Notes: a model not told the origin generated them from the letters alone. DNA of 64,000 nt from Kineosporia babensis (GCF_021129305.1 NZ_JAJOMB010000003.1:310001-374000); one strand, 5' to 3'; numbered from the stretch's first letter, positions 24,941 to 35,600 are shown. Translations and numbers: made by a program.

Positions 24941-25601
24941 GGAGGGCGCCGGTCCAAGGGTTCGGGAGGTGCTCGTGGCTGACTCCGGCGATCCCGGCAC
25001 CGGTGTCCATGATCTGCGCGGCCACCTCGGTGCCCGGCACCCCGGAGGGAACGCTGTGCACGAGGTGGCACAGCCGTTCCGCCGGGATCTCACGCAGCCA
25101 GTCGGCCGGGGCATACCCCTGGTGAGCAGCCCAGGACCCTTCGAACGAGACCACCACATCGGCGACCTGGCACCACATCGGGGCGGGTTCCACCCCCGGG
25201 TTGACGATCACCCGGGTGGCCCCTGCGTCACGAAGACGGGCAATCAGGTCGGCGGCAGCACCGGGATTCTGCGGATGCGAGGTGACCTGGTCCAGGAAAA
25301 GGCCGGTGATTCCGTACAGCCGACGCCAGTTCTCCAGGTCGGCCAGCAGGAGGTCCAAACCGCGCCCACCGTAGGCGTAGTCCGCATATCCCACCACCGG
25401 TGCGGAAAGAGCACCAAGCGCACCCTCGTACACCGAATCCGCGGCAGTACCAGGCCCGTTGGCGGCGTTGACAACGGCGAAGCCCTGCCCCAGATCGGCC
25501 TGCCCCAAAGCCTGCCAGGCATCCGGCCCCAGGACCGGGTGCACGTACATCGGCACGGCCTGCCCCAGAAGGCGCGGCCGCCGGAACCGGAAAGACATCA
25601 C
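24921..25601 (-). CDS. Spherulin-4 / GH135-like glycoside hydrolase
   Basis: 226 residues with the spherulation-specific family 4 pattern: PMYVHPVLGPDAW, AVVNAANGPGT, VVGYADYAYGG, LFLDQVTSHP and VIVNPGVEP, a small TIM barrel with acidic residues at strand ends. Fungal Sph3 (GH135) cleaves galactosaminogalactan and is needed to make it. This bacterial copy is the last gene of the exopolysaccharide operon and overlaps the SDR gene by GTGA. It probably trims or edits the polymer made by this locus. It has no N-terminal signal peptide, only a short basic start, so its location is uncertain. Confidence 0.82.
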   Translation of the reverse strand: MMSFRFRRPRLLGQAVPMYVHPVLGPDAWQALGQADLGQGFAVVNAANGPGTAADSVYEGALGALSAPVVGYADYAYGGRGLDLLLADLENWRRLYGITGLFLDQVTSHPQNPGAAADLIARLRDAGATRVIVNPGVEPAPMWCQVADVVVSFEGSWAAHQGYAPADWLREIPAERLCHLVHSVPSGVPGTEVAAQIMDTGAGIAGVSHEHLPNPWTGALLSSGRT

Positions 25602-26455
25602 TGGAGCAGACCGGCCCCGTCCACGGCCTGCCGTACCGCTGTCTCCATCGAGTCCTGAGCCACCCAGCCGAGTACGTCCGCGGCCCGCTGCACGGAAGGC
25701 ACCGCATCCGCGACAGCAGCCGAACGAGCCGAACCGGCCTGCTCACCCTCGATCAGAGCGCCACCACCGGCCAGACGCAGCACCTCATCAACCACGTCGC
25801 GCAGGGCCGAAGAACGGCCCGTCCCGACATTGAGAACGCGGTGCCGCAACGGCCCCGCCGTCAGGGCTGCCAGAGCGATGGCCCGGCCGACGTCCTGCGC
25901 GGAAACGATGTCGCGGCGTGCGGCGAGCGAACCCAGCCGCACCTCGCTACCCGAAAGCAGCTGACTCAGAACGGATCCGACCAGGCTTGCAGCCGGCTGA
26001 CCGGCACCGACCGGATTGGCCACGCGCAGCACACAACCGTCCACCGTGCCCGCATCGAGCACCAGGTTGCTGGCGCGCAGCTTGGCCCGCCCGTAATCCG
26101 ACAATGGCTGCGCCACTGCGTCTTCCGACCAGCAACCGGCCGCCGGAGCACCGTACTCGGCCAGCGACCCCAACTGCACGAAACGAACACCCACGGGCGC
26201 GGCGGCCAGCAGCCCCCGCGTCACCGCGACGTTGCCGCGCTCGAGTTCCTCGGCCGAACCGCCGATCTGGCCGGTGGCGTTCACCACGACATCCGGCGCA
26301 GCTTCCCGCACCAGCGCATCCAGAGCCGCCTGATCAGCGGTAGCCAGATCAAGCTCGGCGCGCGAGGGACCCGGGATCACGACGGCCCTGTCCAACGCCC
26401 GAACTGCATGGGATCCCAGGAAGCCACCGGCACCCAACACAAGCACTCGCGTCAT
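25598..26455 (-). CDS. NAD-dependent epimerase/dehydratase (extended SDR)
   Basis: 285 residues. Rossmann start VLVLGAGGFLGSHAV and active-site YGRAKL (YxxxK) near residue 125. After it comes VLRVANPVGAG, typical of nucleotide-sugar SDRs. It is shorter than GalE and could be a reductase or epimerase acting on an NDP-sugar. It overlaps both neighbours by 4 nt (ATGA and GTGA), so it is translated together with the nucleotidyltransferase and the spherulin-4 protein. The exact sugar cannot be read. Confidence 0.85.
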   Translation of the reverse strand: MTRVLVLGAGGFLGSHAVRALDRAVVIPGPSRAELDLATADQAALDALVREAAPDVVVNATGQIGGSAEELERGNVAVTRGLLAAAPVGVRFVQLGSLAEYGAPAAGCWSEDAVAQPLSDYGRAKLRASNLVLDAGTVDGCVLRVANPVGAGQPAASLVGSVLSQLLSGSEVRLGSLAARRDIVSAQDVGRAIALAALTAGPLRHRVLNVGTGRSSALRDVVDEVLRLAGGGALIEGEQAGSARSAAVADAVPSVQRAADVLGWVAQDSMETAVRQAVDGAGLLQ

Positions 26456-27312
26456 AAAGCAGTCGGCTCCGGCTCGGCCGCAGACAGCGAGGCCTCAGTC
26501 AACGGCGCAGCGTTCATCGGGGCAGTCAACGGCGCCGGGTTCCAGGACGTGATCGGGTACGAGACCGACACCGGCGGGCACTCCCCCGCCACGTGCCGTC
26601 CGGACTTCGGCAGCAAAGTCGGCGCGAGCGTCCCGAATTCGTGGTTGGCCTGGTCGTAGTCGTCCGGCCGGCCGATGTCCAGCCAGAAGCCCTCGAACGG
26701 GAAGCTGCCCGGCGGCGTCTGCTGCTTGAGCAGGTCGAGCACCAGGTCGTCGAAGCCGAAGTGCCGGCCCGCGTCGTAACCCCGCAGCGCCGCGGTGGAC
26801 ACGCCGTACACGCCCATGCTGACCCGGTAGTGGTGGGTGGGCTTCTCGCGGAACGCCACCACCTGGTCGGAGTCGATCTCCAGCACGCCGAAGTCGATCT
26901 TCACCTCGCGCTGGTAGGTGGCGATGGTGAGCGGGTGGCCGCCGGCCCGGTGGTCGGTCAGCAGCTGGGCGTAGTTCATGTCGGTGAGGATGTCGCCGTT
27001 CATCACCAGGACCTCCGAGGGCAGCTCGTCGATCAGCCGCAGCACCGGGCCCATCGTGCCCATCGGCCGGTCCTCGTCCAGGTACCGCACCTGCAGACCC
27101 CAGCGCGAGCCGTCCCCGATGAACGAGCGGATCAGGTGCCCCAGGTGCCCGATCGCCAGCGTCACGTCGGTGAAACCCTGGTCGCTGAGCTGGGTCAGCA
27201 CGATCTCCAGGATCGAGTACCGGTCACCGATCGGCATCAGCGGCTTGGGCAGGCTGGTGGTGTAGGGACGCAGCCGGACACCCTGTCCTCCGGCGAGAAT
27301 CACTGCGTGCAT
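26452..27312 (-). CDS. Sugar-phosphate nucleotidyltransferase
   Basis: 286 residues. The N-terminal signature HAVILAGGQGVRLRPYT followed by LPKPLMPIGD is that of NTP transferases making NDP-glucose or NDP-mannose; MNGDILTDMNYAQL carries the metal-binding Asp and FWLDIGRPDDYDQA closes the domain. About 45 residues of low-complexity tail follow (Pro, Ala, Glu). ATG 27312 follows AAAGGAA. It should supply the activated sugar that the two SDR enzymes modify before polymerisation. Confidence 0.9.
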   Translation of the reverse strand: MHAVILAGGQGVRLRPYTTSLPKPLMPIGDRYSILEIVLTQLSDQGFTDVTLAIGHLGHLIRSFIGDGSRWGLQVRYLDEDRPMGTMGPVLRLIDELPSEVLVMNGDILTDMNYAQLLTDHRAGGHPLTIATYQREVKIDFGVLEIDSDQVVAFREKPTHHYRVSMGVYGVSTAALRGYDAGRHFGFDDLVLDLLKQQTPPGSFPFEGFWLDIGRPDDYDQANHEFGTLAPTLLPKSGRHVAGECPPVSVSYPITSWNPAPLTAPMNAAPLTEASLSAAEPEPTAL

Positions 27313-27352
27313 GGCGAATTCCTTTTTCCGAACGAGGGGTTGGGGGGGGATG

Positions 27353-28360
27353 TCAGATCACGTAGCCGCTGGTGCGGTACCGGGCCAGGTTGGCCGGGTC
27401 GCGGAACCAGTCGATGGTCTGGGCCAGGCCCTTCTCCAGGTCGGTCTGGGCCGACCAGCCGGTCGCCGCGGTGAGCCGGGACGGGTCGGCGACCAGGCGC
27501 TGCACCTCGGAACCCTCGGGGCGCACGCGGTTCGGGTCGAGCCGGACCTCCACGTCGACGTCCATGATCCGCCCGACGGTCCGGACCAGGTCGCCCACCG
27601 AGATCTCGCCGCCGGTTCCGGCGTTGAAGACCTGCCCGAGAACGGTTTCCGCGGCGGCGGTGCCGACGGTCACGAACGCGGCGGCAGTGTCCTTGACGAA
27701 CTGGAAGTCGCGGGTGGGGGTGATCGCGCCCAGGTCGATGGTCTTACGGCCGGCGGCGAGCTGCGCGACGACGGTGGGGATGACGGCGCGGTTGGACTGC
27801 CGGGGACCGTACGTGTTGAACGGACGCAGGGTGACCACGGGCGTCTCGAAGCTCAGGTAGTAGCTCTCGGCCAGCTTGTCCGCGGCCAATTTGCTCGCCG
27901 CGTAGGGCGACTGGGCCTGCAGGGGGTGGTCCTCGCTGATCGGGACGGAGCGGGCAGTGCCGTACGTCTCGCTGGTGGAGGTGTGCACCACCCGCTGGGT
28001 GCCCTGCCGGCGGGCAGCGTCCAGGACGTTCATCGTTCCCAGGACGTTGGTTTCGACGTAGGAGCGGGGCGCGGTGTACGAGTACGGGATCGCGATCAGG
28101 GCGGCGAGGTGGTAGACGGTGCTGACGTCGGCCAGGAACGGCTCCACGCAGCCGGGGTCACGGACGTCGCCGAGCACGACCTCCACGTTGTCCATCACGT
28201 CCTGGGGCAGGGTGTCCAGCCATCCGTAGCTGCCGAAGGAGTTGTACAGGGCCATCGCCCGCACGCGGTGGCCGCGCTCCACCAGGGTCTCGACCAGGTG
28301 GGAACCGATGAACCCGTCGGCTCCGGTGACGGCGACCAGTTCGTTCGCAGGGGTGCTCAC
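27353..28360 (-). CDS. NDP-sugar dehydratase/epimerase (extended SDR)
   Basis: 335 residues. NAD-binding VAVTGADGFIGSHLVE, catalytic STSETYGTA and YAASKLAADKLAE (YxxxK), and substrate segment LRPFNTYGPRQSNRAVIP. The whole resembles the GDP-mannose 4,6-dehydratase / LegB-type UDP-GlcNAc 4,6-dehydratase branch more than GalE. Start is GTG 28360 with AAGGAG 10 nt upstream. It makes a modified NDP-sugar, possibly an amino sugar precursor for the exopolysaccharide; the exact product is inferred. Confidence 0.88.
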   Translation of the reverse strand: MSTPANELVAVTGADGFIGSHLVETLVERGHRVRAMALYNSFGSYGWLDTLPQDVMDNVEVVLGDVRDPGCVEPFLADVSTVYHLAALIAIPYSYTAPRSYVETNVLGTMNVLDAARRQGTQRVVHTSTSETYGTARSVPISEDHPLQAQSPYAASKLAADKLAESYYLSFETPVVTLRPFNTYGPRQSNRAVIPTVVAQLAAGRKTIDLGAITPTRDFQFVKDTAAAFVTVGTAAAETVLGQVFNAGTGGEISVGDLVRTVGRIMDVDVEVRLDPNRVRPEGSEVQRLVADPSRLTAATGWSAQTDLEKGLAQTIDWFRDPANLARYRTSGYVI

Positions 28361-28435
28361 GTCGGGGGTACTCCTTCAGAAATTTGGGACGGTGTCAGGG
28401 GTTTGGGAGGACGGTTCGGGTGGGGCTGTGCGGGC

Positions 28436-29923
28436 TTACATGTGCCGTACCGGATCAGCGACGGTCCGGAGTACGGCGGGGGTCAGGGAAAGAACCAGAG
28501 TCACCGGGGCGGCGAGCATGGCGAGCGGACTGGGCACCGCGAGGTACGCGGTCAGGCCGACGGCAACGGCCAGCAGCAGACAGGGCACGACGGTGCGGAC
28601 TCCGGACAGCGAGGAGACGGTCAGCGCGAGGTAGAACCCGCAGCCGAGCAGCCAGCTGGCGAACAGGGCGAGAGCGAAGGTCTGATCGATTATTTCGACC
28701 CCGAGCAGCCACATCCCGGTCAGCAGCACCCCGGTCAGGGCGGTGAGCTGGGCCAGGTAGTTCACGGTGCTGGTCAGGGCCAGCTGCCGGACAGAGCGCT
28801 CGAAGCCGGCCACCGAGATGGCCTCGTTGAGCAGGTCGAAGGACTGGCGGCGCAGTCGCACCACGTTCCATTCGGCGCCGCCCATCGACCAGATCACCGG
28901 CAGCAGAGCCAGTCCCCCGGCGGCGGTCTGGAAACCGCCCAGTGCGGGCAGGGTAACCAGGATGCCGCCGGCCAGGCCGTAGCCGACGTGGAAGACGGTC
29001 TCGACCAGGTCGTGCTTGGTCAGGACCTGCAGGCCGACCCGCAGGTCCGACAGCCAGGCCCCGGCGCAGATGGTCAGGGCCGCGATCAGGACCAGGGCCA
29101 CGCTGGCCACCGAGCCGATGACCAGCACCTCGCGGGGCAGGTCGGGTGCCCACCAGGAGCAGCCGGCCGCGGTCACCCCGGGTAGCAGGGCGGCGAGGAC
29201 GATGAGTTCGTGGCTCAGGACCAGGACGACCGCTGCGGAGGTGACGTAGACGATTTCGGCAGCGGCGATCGCGGCGATCGGGGTTGACGCCCCGAAGGCT
29301 TGTGCGACAGCGGCGAAACCGGCGGCGGTCAGGATCGAGACGGTCAGGCCGAGGAACAGCAGAGCGGCCGCGGCTTTGGGGTGGCGACGGCCTTCCAGGG
29401 CGTACCCGACGAAGGCCATCGCCTGGCTGGCGGGCCAGCCGAGCAGCATGGCCAGCACCAGGGTGACCCGGTCGGCCGTGGTGTTGAGGCTGGGCAGGCA
29501 CGCGACCAGCACCAGTCCGGGCAGGGCGAAGGTCAATCCACGGACGAGGTGGCGGGCCGGGCGCTCGGCCCACGGGTTGGGCAGGCGGCCGGGATGGCGG
29601 TCGGCGAGCCGGGGCGTGAGGCGGAAGAGTGCCTCACCCAGGCCGAACACGCCGGGGAAGCCGTACTCCTGGGCCGAGCCGTCGGTGAAGCCGGAGGCCT
29701 CCAGCCCGGCGGCGATCTCGACGGAGTCCACCGCGGAGGTACACAACACGTCGTAGTCGCGGCTGAGCCGGTGCAGACGACTGCGGGAACGGCGGTCGTG
29801 GCCGTTCCAGCGCCGGTGCACGGGCGGAGCGTTGACCCGTCCCGGGAGCACGTTGATTGCTCCGGTGAACGGGATCCGGATAGGTACGGTCTCCGGCGGC
29901 GGCAGGATCGAAGGGGCGCTCAT
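28436..29923 (-). CDS. Polytopic membrane protein, PelG-like exporter candidate
   Basis: 495 residues. Residues 55-105 form a helical cytoplasmic region (SRDYDVLCTSAVDSVEIAAG, then EASGFTD and YGFPGVFGLGEALFRL) that I have seen on actinobacterial exopolysaccharide membrane proteins. Residues 125-490 hold about ten to twelve hydrophobic helices with short loops. The position, overlapping the PelF-like gene by ATGA, matches the PelF-PelG pairing, in which PelG forms the inner-membrane part of the polymerase/export complex. The sequence itself does not prove PelG homology; another Wzx/MATE-like flippase is possible. Confidence 0.6.
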   Translation of the reverse strand: MSAPSILPPPETVPIRIPFTGAINVLPGRVNAPPVHRRWNGHDRRSRSRLHRLSRDYDVLCTSAVDSVEIAAGLEASGFTDGSAQEYGFPGVFGLGEALFRLTPRLADRHPGRLPNPWAERPARHLVRGLTFALPGLVLVACLPSLNTTADRVTLVLAMLLGWPASQAMAFVGYALEGRRHPKAAAALLFLGLTVSILTAAGFAAVAQAFGASTPIAAIAAAEIVYVTSAAVVLVLSHELIVLAALLPGVTAAGCSWWAPDLPREVLVIGSVASVALVLIAALTICAGAWLSDLRVGLQVLTKHDLVETVFHVGYGLAGGILVTLPALGGFQTAAGGLALLPVIWSMGGAEWNVVRLRRQSFDLLNEAISVAGFERSVRQLALTSTVNYLAQLTALTGVLLTGMWLLGVEIIDQTFALALFASWLLGCGFYLALTVSSLSGVRTVVPCLLLAVAVGLTAYLAVPSPLAMLAAPVTLVLSLTPAVLRTVADPVRHM

Positions 29924-31452
29924 ACCAGCACCTGCTCGATCGCGTGGATCATGGCGTCGTCCTGCACCCCGGCCTGGACATCGGTGTAGATCGCCCGGAA
30001 CGCGGCCAGGGACTGCTCCAGGGTGAACAGCTCGATCACCCGCTGGCGAGCCGTCCCGGCCAGCCGCCGGCGCTCCTCGTCGTCCTGCAGGAGCTTCAGG
30101 CAGGCGTCGGCGAAGGCGCGCGGGTCACGCGGCGGGACGACCAGACCGGCGTCGCCGACGGCCTCGGCCACGCCGCCGACATCGGTCGAAACCGTGGCGC
30201 GCCCGCAGCTCATCGCCTCGATCACGGTGTACGGGAAGCCTTCGGAGATGCTGGTGAGGGCCACCACGTGACCGGCCGCGTAGGCGTCCTGCACCGAGTC
30301 GACCCGGCCCTCGAAGCAGACCGAATCGCTCAGGCCGAGCTCCACAGTCAGCTCTTCCAGCATGCGGCGGTAGTCCTCGTTGCCGGCCGGGGTGCCGCCG
30401 AAGATCCGCAGCCGCGCCGCCGGGCAGCTCTCGTGCACCAGGGCGAAGGAGCGCAGCAGGGTCTCCAGATCCTTGATCGGGTCGACCCGGCCGAGCCAGG
30501 CGATGGTCGGGACCTCGGGCTCGCTGTCCACCGGGGTGAACTCGGCCGGGTCCACGCCGTTGTAGACGGTGCGGATCACGTTGTCGGGCACGCCGTCCCA
30601 CACTTCCCAGCGCTGGTTGTAGACGTTGCCGGGCGCGACCAGCGCGGCCTCGGCGTACACCGCGCTGGAGAGCAGGCGGTAGAAGCGCAGCAGCAGCCAC
30701 TTCACCGGCCGGGCGTAGGTGGACCGGCCGAAAGCCAGATAACGCTCACGCAGGTACACACCGTGCTCGGACAGCACGAAAGGGGTGCCGTGGCGCCATT
30801 TGGCGGCCAGGCCGACCAGCCCGGCGATGCCGTTGGAGACCAGGTGCACGACGTCGGCGACCGGGGGCTGGTGCTCCAGCGGGCGCAGCATGTGGGCCAG
30901 CAGCCGGGTCGCGGTCACCGCGTCGGCCACCGTCGGCAGGCCTCGCTGCTTGCCGCCCCAGTGCGCCGCCAGCTCTTCGGCCGGCCAGGCCTGCATCAGC
31001 ACGCTGATCGAGGCCGGCGACAGCAGTGCGCCCTCAAGATCGTGATCGGGGGCCAGCCGCGCCCAGTTCTTCAGGGCCGCGCGGAAACGGACGCCGGCCT
31101 GCCGCAGGTCGGGTTCGACCAGGGCGCGCAGCAGTTCGAGGGCGCTGACCCGGGCCACGGAGTCGAGGCCGCTGCGGATCAGCGGGCGCGCGGCGTTGCG
31201 CCGGCCCGGCCGCAGCCGGTCGGCGAGCGCGAGACGGCCGGTGGTCGGCCGGGCCGGGCCCCACATCGGCAGCGAGCGGACGCTGCCGGTGTTCTCCGGC
31301 ATGTCCCACAGCAGCTTTTCGGTACCGGTTCCGGTCAGGGCCACGATGTCGAAGACGTGCTCGGGCAGGCCGCGCACCAGCTGGTCGCACCAGACGCTCA
31401 CACCGCCGTGGGAGAACGGGTAGGAACCCTCCGTTATCAGTGCGATGCGCAC
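29920..31452 (-). CDS. GT4 glycosyltransferase, PelF-like
   Basis: 510 residues. The start MRIALITEGSYPFSHGGVSV is typical of PelF (GSYPxxxGGVSxW). The C-terminal half has VYNGVDPAEF, IAWLGRVDPIKDLETLLRSF and SEGFPYTVIEAMSCGRATV with the E-x7-E motif of retaining GT4 enzymes. It should be the cytosolic transferase building the polymer from NDP-amino-sugar. An insertion near residues 90-210 is longer than in most GT4 enzymes. GTG 31452 follows GAGAGGAG. It heads the minus-strand operon and is divergent from the lipoprotein gene. Confidence 0.88.
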   Translation of the reverse strand: MRIALITEGSYPFSHGGVSVWCDQLVRGLPEHVFDIVALTGTGTEKLLWDMPENTGSVRSLPMWGPARPTTGRLALADRLRPGRRNAARPLIRSGLDSVARVSALELLRALVEPDLRQAGVRFRAALKNWARLAPDHDLEGALLSPASISVLMQAWPAEELAAHWGGKQRGLPTVADAVTATRLLAHMLRPLEHQPPVADVVHLVSNGIAGLVGLAAKWRHGTPFVLSEHGVYLRERYLAFGRSTYARPVKWLLLRFYRLLSSAVYAEAALVAPGNVYNQRWEVWDGVPDNVIRTVYNGVDPAEFTPVDSEPEVPTIAWLGRVDPIKDLETLLRSFALVHESCPAARLRIFGGTPAGNEDYRRMLEELTVELGLSDSVCFEGRVDSVQDAYAAGHVVALTSISEGFPYTVIEAMSCGRATVSTDVGGVAEAVGDAGLVVPPRDPRAFADACLKLLQDDEERRRLAGTARQRVIELFTLEQSLAAFRAIYTDVQAGVQDDAMIHAIEQVLV

Positions 31453-31797
31453 CCGTGGACTCCTCTCGCGTTTCGGTTCGTGCGGTGGATCTTTGGCGCA
31501 ACACAGCGGAAACTTTGCGGCGCCAACACAGAGTGATTGAAGGCAGCGCTAGGTGGCAATACCGAGGGCGATCGCTTCACCACAGTCGACGCACAACTTC
31601 ACGATGGGCAGGATTGCGCTACCCAGCGTGATTGCGACTCGAGAGCGTCCGGCTTCATGGGGTTTTGACATTTCCTGTAACTCATCTGCCGTTTTCTCCC
31701 GCCGAAAGTCCGGGCGACACAAGAGAGAACGTGCCTTCACCAGGCCGGGGATGCGGCAGGATTCGATGCCGTCGGCAACCGCCAGGAGGAACGTCCC
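31453..31797. other. Divergent intergenic region of the exopolysaccharide locus
   Basis: No gene is seen. It must hold promoters for the minus-strand operon and the plus-strand lipoprotein. Two near-copies of GGCGC(C)AACACAG lie at 31496-31506 and 31519-31531, and TTGGCGC/GCGCCAA form an inverted pair (31493-31499, 31520-31526) just upstream of the operon start, a possible operator. TTGACA at 31665 has no matching -10. Confidence 0.35.
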
Positions 31798-32460
31798 ATG
31801 CCCACGCCGCAGCGGTCCGGCCCTCGTCGCACCCATTGTTTGCGCCCGCTGACCGTTTTGGCGGCTCTGACCGTTCTGGCCGGATGCTCTTCCGGATCCT
31901 CCACCGCGGACGCGAGTTCACCCGTCCCTAGTTCTTCGACCCAACCCAGCACCACCGGTGAGCCCGCTTCTTCCGCGCCCACCATCGAAACAGACGTCAC
32001 CCCGCAGGAGACCCGAACGGCAGGTGAGACCGAATCCACCAAGGGCGAGGCCACCTGCGCCGGGCTGAGCGCCGACCGGGTGGGCAAACTGCTCGAAACC
32101 AGCATAGAAGCAGGCATTCCGGATGAGCGCACCGGAACGGAGGGCCAGCGGCAGCTCGACGGCTGCTCCTACACCGGCGCCGGCGGCATTCAGCTCGGTT
32201 ACCTGATCTGGCAGGTGGCGGTGAGCGGTAACCGCGACCTGGTCGAGCAGGGCCTGCCCCCGAAGGACGCCGGCGCCACGACCTTCAAGCCCGGCCTGGG
32301 CAAGGTCTCGGCCGGATCCGTCATCACCACCGGCCCGATCGCGACCGCTCAGGTCAATGTGTTCAAGCGCAAGCGTCTGGTCCAGGTCAGCGCGACCGCC
32401 AAGACCGCCAAGGTGGCCCGCTCGGCGGCCACGGCCGTAGCCGCCGAACTCATCGGCTGA
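31798..32460 (+). CDS. Lipoprotein, DUF3558-like
   Basis: 220 residues. A basic start, a hydrophobic stretch and lipobox VLAGC (Cys30) mark a lipid-anchored exported protein. A Ser/Thr/Pro/Glu-rich spacer to residue 80 leads to a compact domain with two Cys (EATCAGLS and DGCSYTG) and an ISAGS-like strand pattern, as in DUF3558 proteins of actinobacteria. AGGAGG precedes ATG 31798. It lies between the PelF-like operon and the deacetylase gene, so it may be an envelope component of the exopolysaccharide system, but this is positional. Confidence 0.75.
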   Translation: MPTPQRSGPRRTHCLRPLTVLAALTVLAGCSSGSSTADASSPVPSSSTQPSTTGEPASSAPTIETDVTPQETRTAGETESTKGEATCAGLSADRVGKLLETSIEAGIPDERTGTEGQRQLDGCSYTGAGGIQLGYLIWQVAVSGNRDLVEQGLPPKDAGATTFKPGLGKVSAGSVITTGPIATAQVNVFKRKRLVQVSATAKTAKVARSAATAVAAELIG

Positions 32461-32653
32461 GCCAGCGTTTCCACGTAGCGTCATGAGAAATCGATCATGC
32501 CTGACCGATTTTCCCGGAACATCACACCCGCCCGGGTGATTTCGTCGCGCGATTGCCACGCTGAGTCGGCGAGGGTCCTAATGTTCCCTCCGACAACGTG
32601 ACTGTCCGTGGCCAACGGAGATCACGATCTGACCGACTCCGTCTGGTGGACCG

Positions 32654-35600
32654 ATGCGCTTCTCCTTACCCCCTCGCGGCCGGGCGGGCCGCCGAATTCT
32701 GCGCCCCGGCGCTGCGCTGCTCGCCATCTTGGTGACCGCAGCGCTGGCCGCCGTGGCGGTCAGCTCCTCCGCGGCCGCGGCCGGCCCCCGGATCAATCTG
32801 CGCGCCCTCGTGATTGACGACGGCAGCGTGTGGGTCAAGGGCATCGCCGACCAGTTCACCCTCGAGGGCGTCCCCTTCACCGAGGTCGAGCTCTCCGACT
32901 CCTCCCGGCCCACCATCACGGCCGGATTCCTGGCCGACGGCACCGAGGCCAAGTTCAACGCGGTCATCCTGCCCGACGACCTGGGCGGGGGTCTGCCGGC
33001 TGCCGAACTGAGCGCGCTGACCGCGTTCCAGGCGCAGTTCGGGGTGCGTTCGGTGGCCGCCTACCAGTGGGCGAACCCGACCGTCGGCCTGAACTACGCG
33101 GCGAGCCCGAACGGCTTCGCCGGTGACCTGACCGGTCTGACCGCCACCGCGACCGACGCGGCCAAGTCCGGCGGATTCGGCTACCTCTCCGGTGACCTGA
33201 CCATCGGGGTCGGGACCTACGGGTTCATCGCCACCCCGGCCGGCGCGGACGTGATGCCCGCGGGTGGCACCTTCACCCCGTTCGTCACCGTGCCGATCCC
33301 CGGCTCCAGCACGCCCGGCTCGCTGGTCGGCGTCTACGCCAACGGCGGCGTGGAGAAGATGATCATCACCGGCGCGATGAGCACCAGCCTGTCGCAGTTC
33401 CGCCAGATCGCGCACGGTGTCGTCAGCTGGGTCACCAAGGGCACCCACTTCGGATTCAACCGCAACTACTTCACGTTCCACTACGACGACACCTTCAGCT
33501 ACGTCGCCCGCTGGGACACCGAGAACAATTGCACCCCGACCGAGGACTGCCCCGCCTCGGTGACCACCGTCCCGCCGAACATCCGGATGACCGCCCAGGA
33601 CGTGACCAACGTCGTCGACTGGCAGAAGGCCAACGACTACCGGATCACGATGGCGTTCAACGGCTACTACTCGGTGAACGACAAGGACGGCAACGCCTGG
33701 AACGGCCGCGACGCCCTGACCAACTCCCTGGTCGCGAACAAGAGCGAGTTCCACTGGCTGAACCACGGTTACGAGCACATCTACCAGGGCTGCGAGCAGG
33801 ACTTCAGCGTCGTGCCGTGGGTCTGCACCACCACCGACGGCAAGGCCCCGGCCGCCAACGGCAGCAACATCAAGTGGCTGTCCCGCACCGCCGTCAGCAG
33901 CGAGATCAGCCAGAACATCAAGCGGGGCAAGGAGCTGGGCCTGAACTTCGACCCGGCCGAGTACCTCTCGGGCGAGCACTCCGGTCTCTTCCGTGACCCG
34001 CAGCAGCCGGTGGACAACCCGAACTTCGGCACCGCGCTGAGCGACAACGCGATCAAGTACATCGGTGCGGACGCCTCCCGTGAGGAGGGTGCCCGGGTGG
34101 TCGGCAGCGCCACCACCGTCCCGCGTCACCCGGTCGCCGTGTACTACAACGTCTCGACCCGGCAGGAGCAGGTCGACGAGTACAACTGGATCTACCTGTC
34201 CCGGGCCAACGGCGGCAGCGGCTACTGCGAGGACAACCCGGCCACGGCCACCTGCCTGGCGGCTCCGCTGGACCCGGACACCGGTTTCGCCGACTACATC
34301 GTGCCCACCGACGCGGCCAACGACCTGCGGTTCATCCTGTCCAACGACCCCCGGCCGTTCTACGCCCACGTCACCAACCTGACCGGCCCGGACTACCTCG
34401 GCATGCAGCTGATGAGCAGCATCATCAGCCAGTACCGCAGCGTCTTCACCGCCCAGACCCCGCTGGTCAACCTCTCCCTGACCGAGGCGTCCACCATCCT
34501 GGCCCAGCAGCAGGCCTGGGCGAAGGCCGGCATGGGGGCCAACCCCGCCGTCACCGGCTACGTGCAGGACGGCGTGGTCACCGTGACCAGCTCCGGCTCC
34601 AACGCCGCCCCGGTCACCGTCCCGGCCGGCACCAAGGTCAACGGCACTGCCTTCGGCTCCGCGTACGGCGGTGAGCTGTCCGGCTGGGTCAACGGATCCA
34701 CCAAGCTGACCCTGCCCTCCGACGGCCCGAACTTCACCAGCGCCGAGAACGCCACCTTCGCCATCGGCAAGGCCGGCACCTTTTCAGTGACCACCGCCCC
34801 GGCCGCCACCAGCGTCACGGCCATCGGCGACCTGCCCAACGGCATCACCGTGACCGACAACGGCAACGGCACCGCAACCCTGTCCGGGACCCCGGCCGCC
34901 GGCACCGGGGGCAGCTACCCGCTGCTCCTGACCGCCACCAACGCGCTCGGGACGACGACCCAGGCCTTCACCCTGAACGTCAGTGGTGCCCCGGCCTTCA
35001 CCAGCGAGGCCAGCACCCAGGCCAGCGCCGGGACCGCCTTCACCTACACCGTGAAGACGTCCGGGTTCCCGGCCGCAACCATCAGCCGCTCCGGCAATCT
35101 GCCCTCCGGCGTGACGCTCACCCCCGGCACCGACGGCACCGCCGTCCTGGCCGGAAAGACGTCCAGCACCGGCACCTTCCCGCTGACCCTGACCGCCACC
35201 AACAGCGCCGGCACGGCGACCCAGGCGTTCACCCTGACCGTCACCAAGGCCCCGGTCATCACCTCCTCGGCCACCGCCACCGCGATGGTCGGCCTGGCGT
35301 TCACCAAGGCGATCACCACCACCGGTTCGCCCACCCCGGCCGTCACCGTCGAGGGCCTGCCCGCAGGCCTGACCTTCACCGCCAACACCAACGGCGGCGG
35401 CACCATCAGCGGACGCCCGGCGGCCGGCAGCGGCGGTAGCCACAAGGTCACCGTCACCGCGAACAACACCGGGGGCACCACCACCCAGACGCTGACCATC
35501 ACCGTGCGCCAGAGCCCGGCCTTCACGAGCGCGAACAACACCACCGCCACCCGCGGCACGGCGTTCACGTTCCCCGTCACGACGAGCGGCTACCCCGCCG

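Noticed and set aside
23516-25159. 547-codon minus-strand frame across the DUF1906 and hydrolase genes
   Set aside because: The plus-strand proteins have family motifs and ribosome sites; this one has none.
27311-29185. 624-codon plus-strand frame across the polysaccharide operon
   Set aside because: It covers parts of two real minus-strand genes with SDR motifs and membrane helices, and its own product is Gly/Gln/His-rich without domain patterns.
31665-31670. TTGACA as a -35 element before the lipoprotein gene
   Set aside because: No acceptable -10 hexamer lies 16-18 nt downstream.
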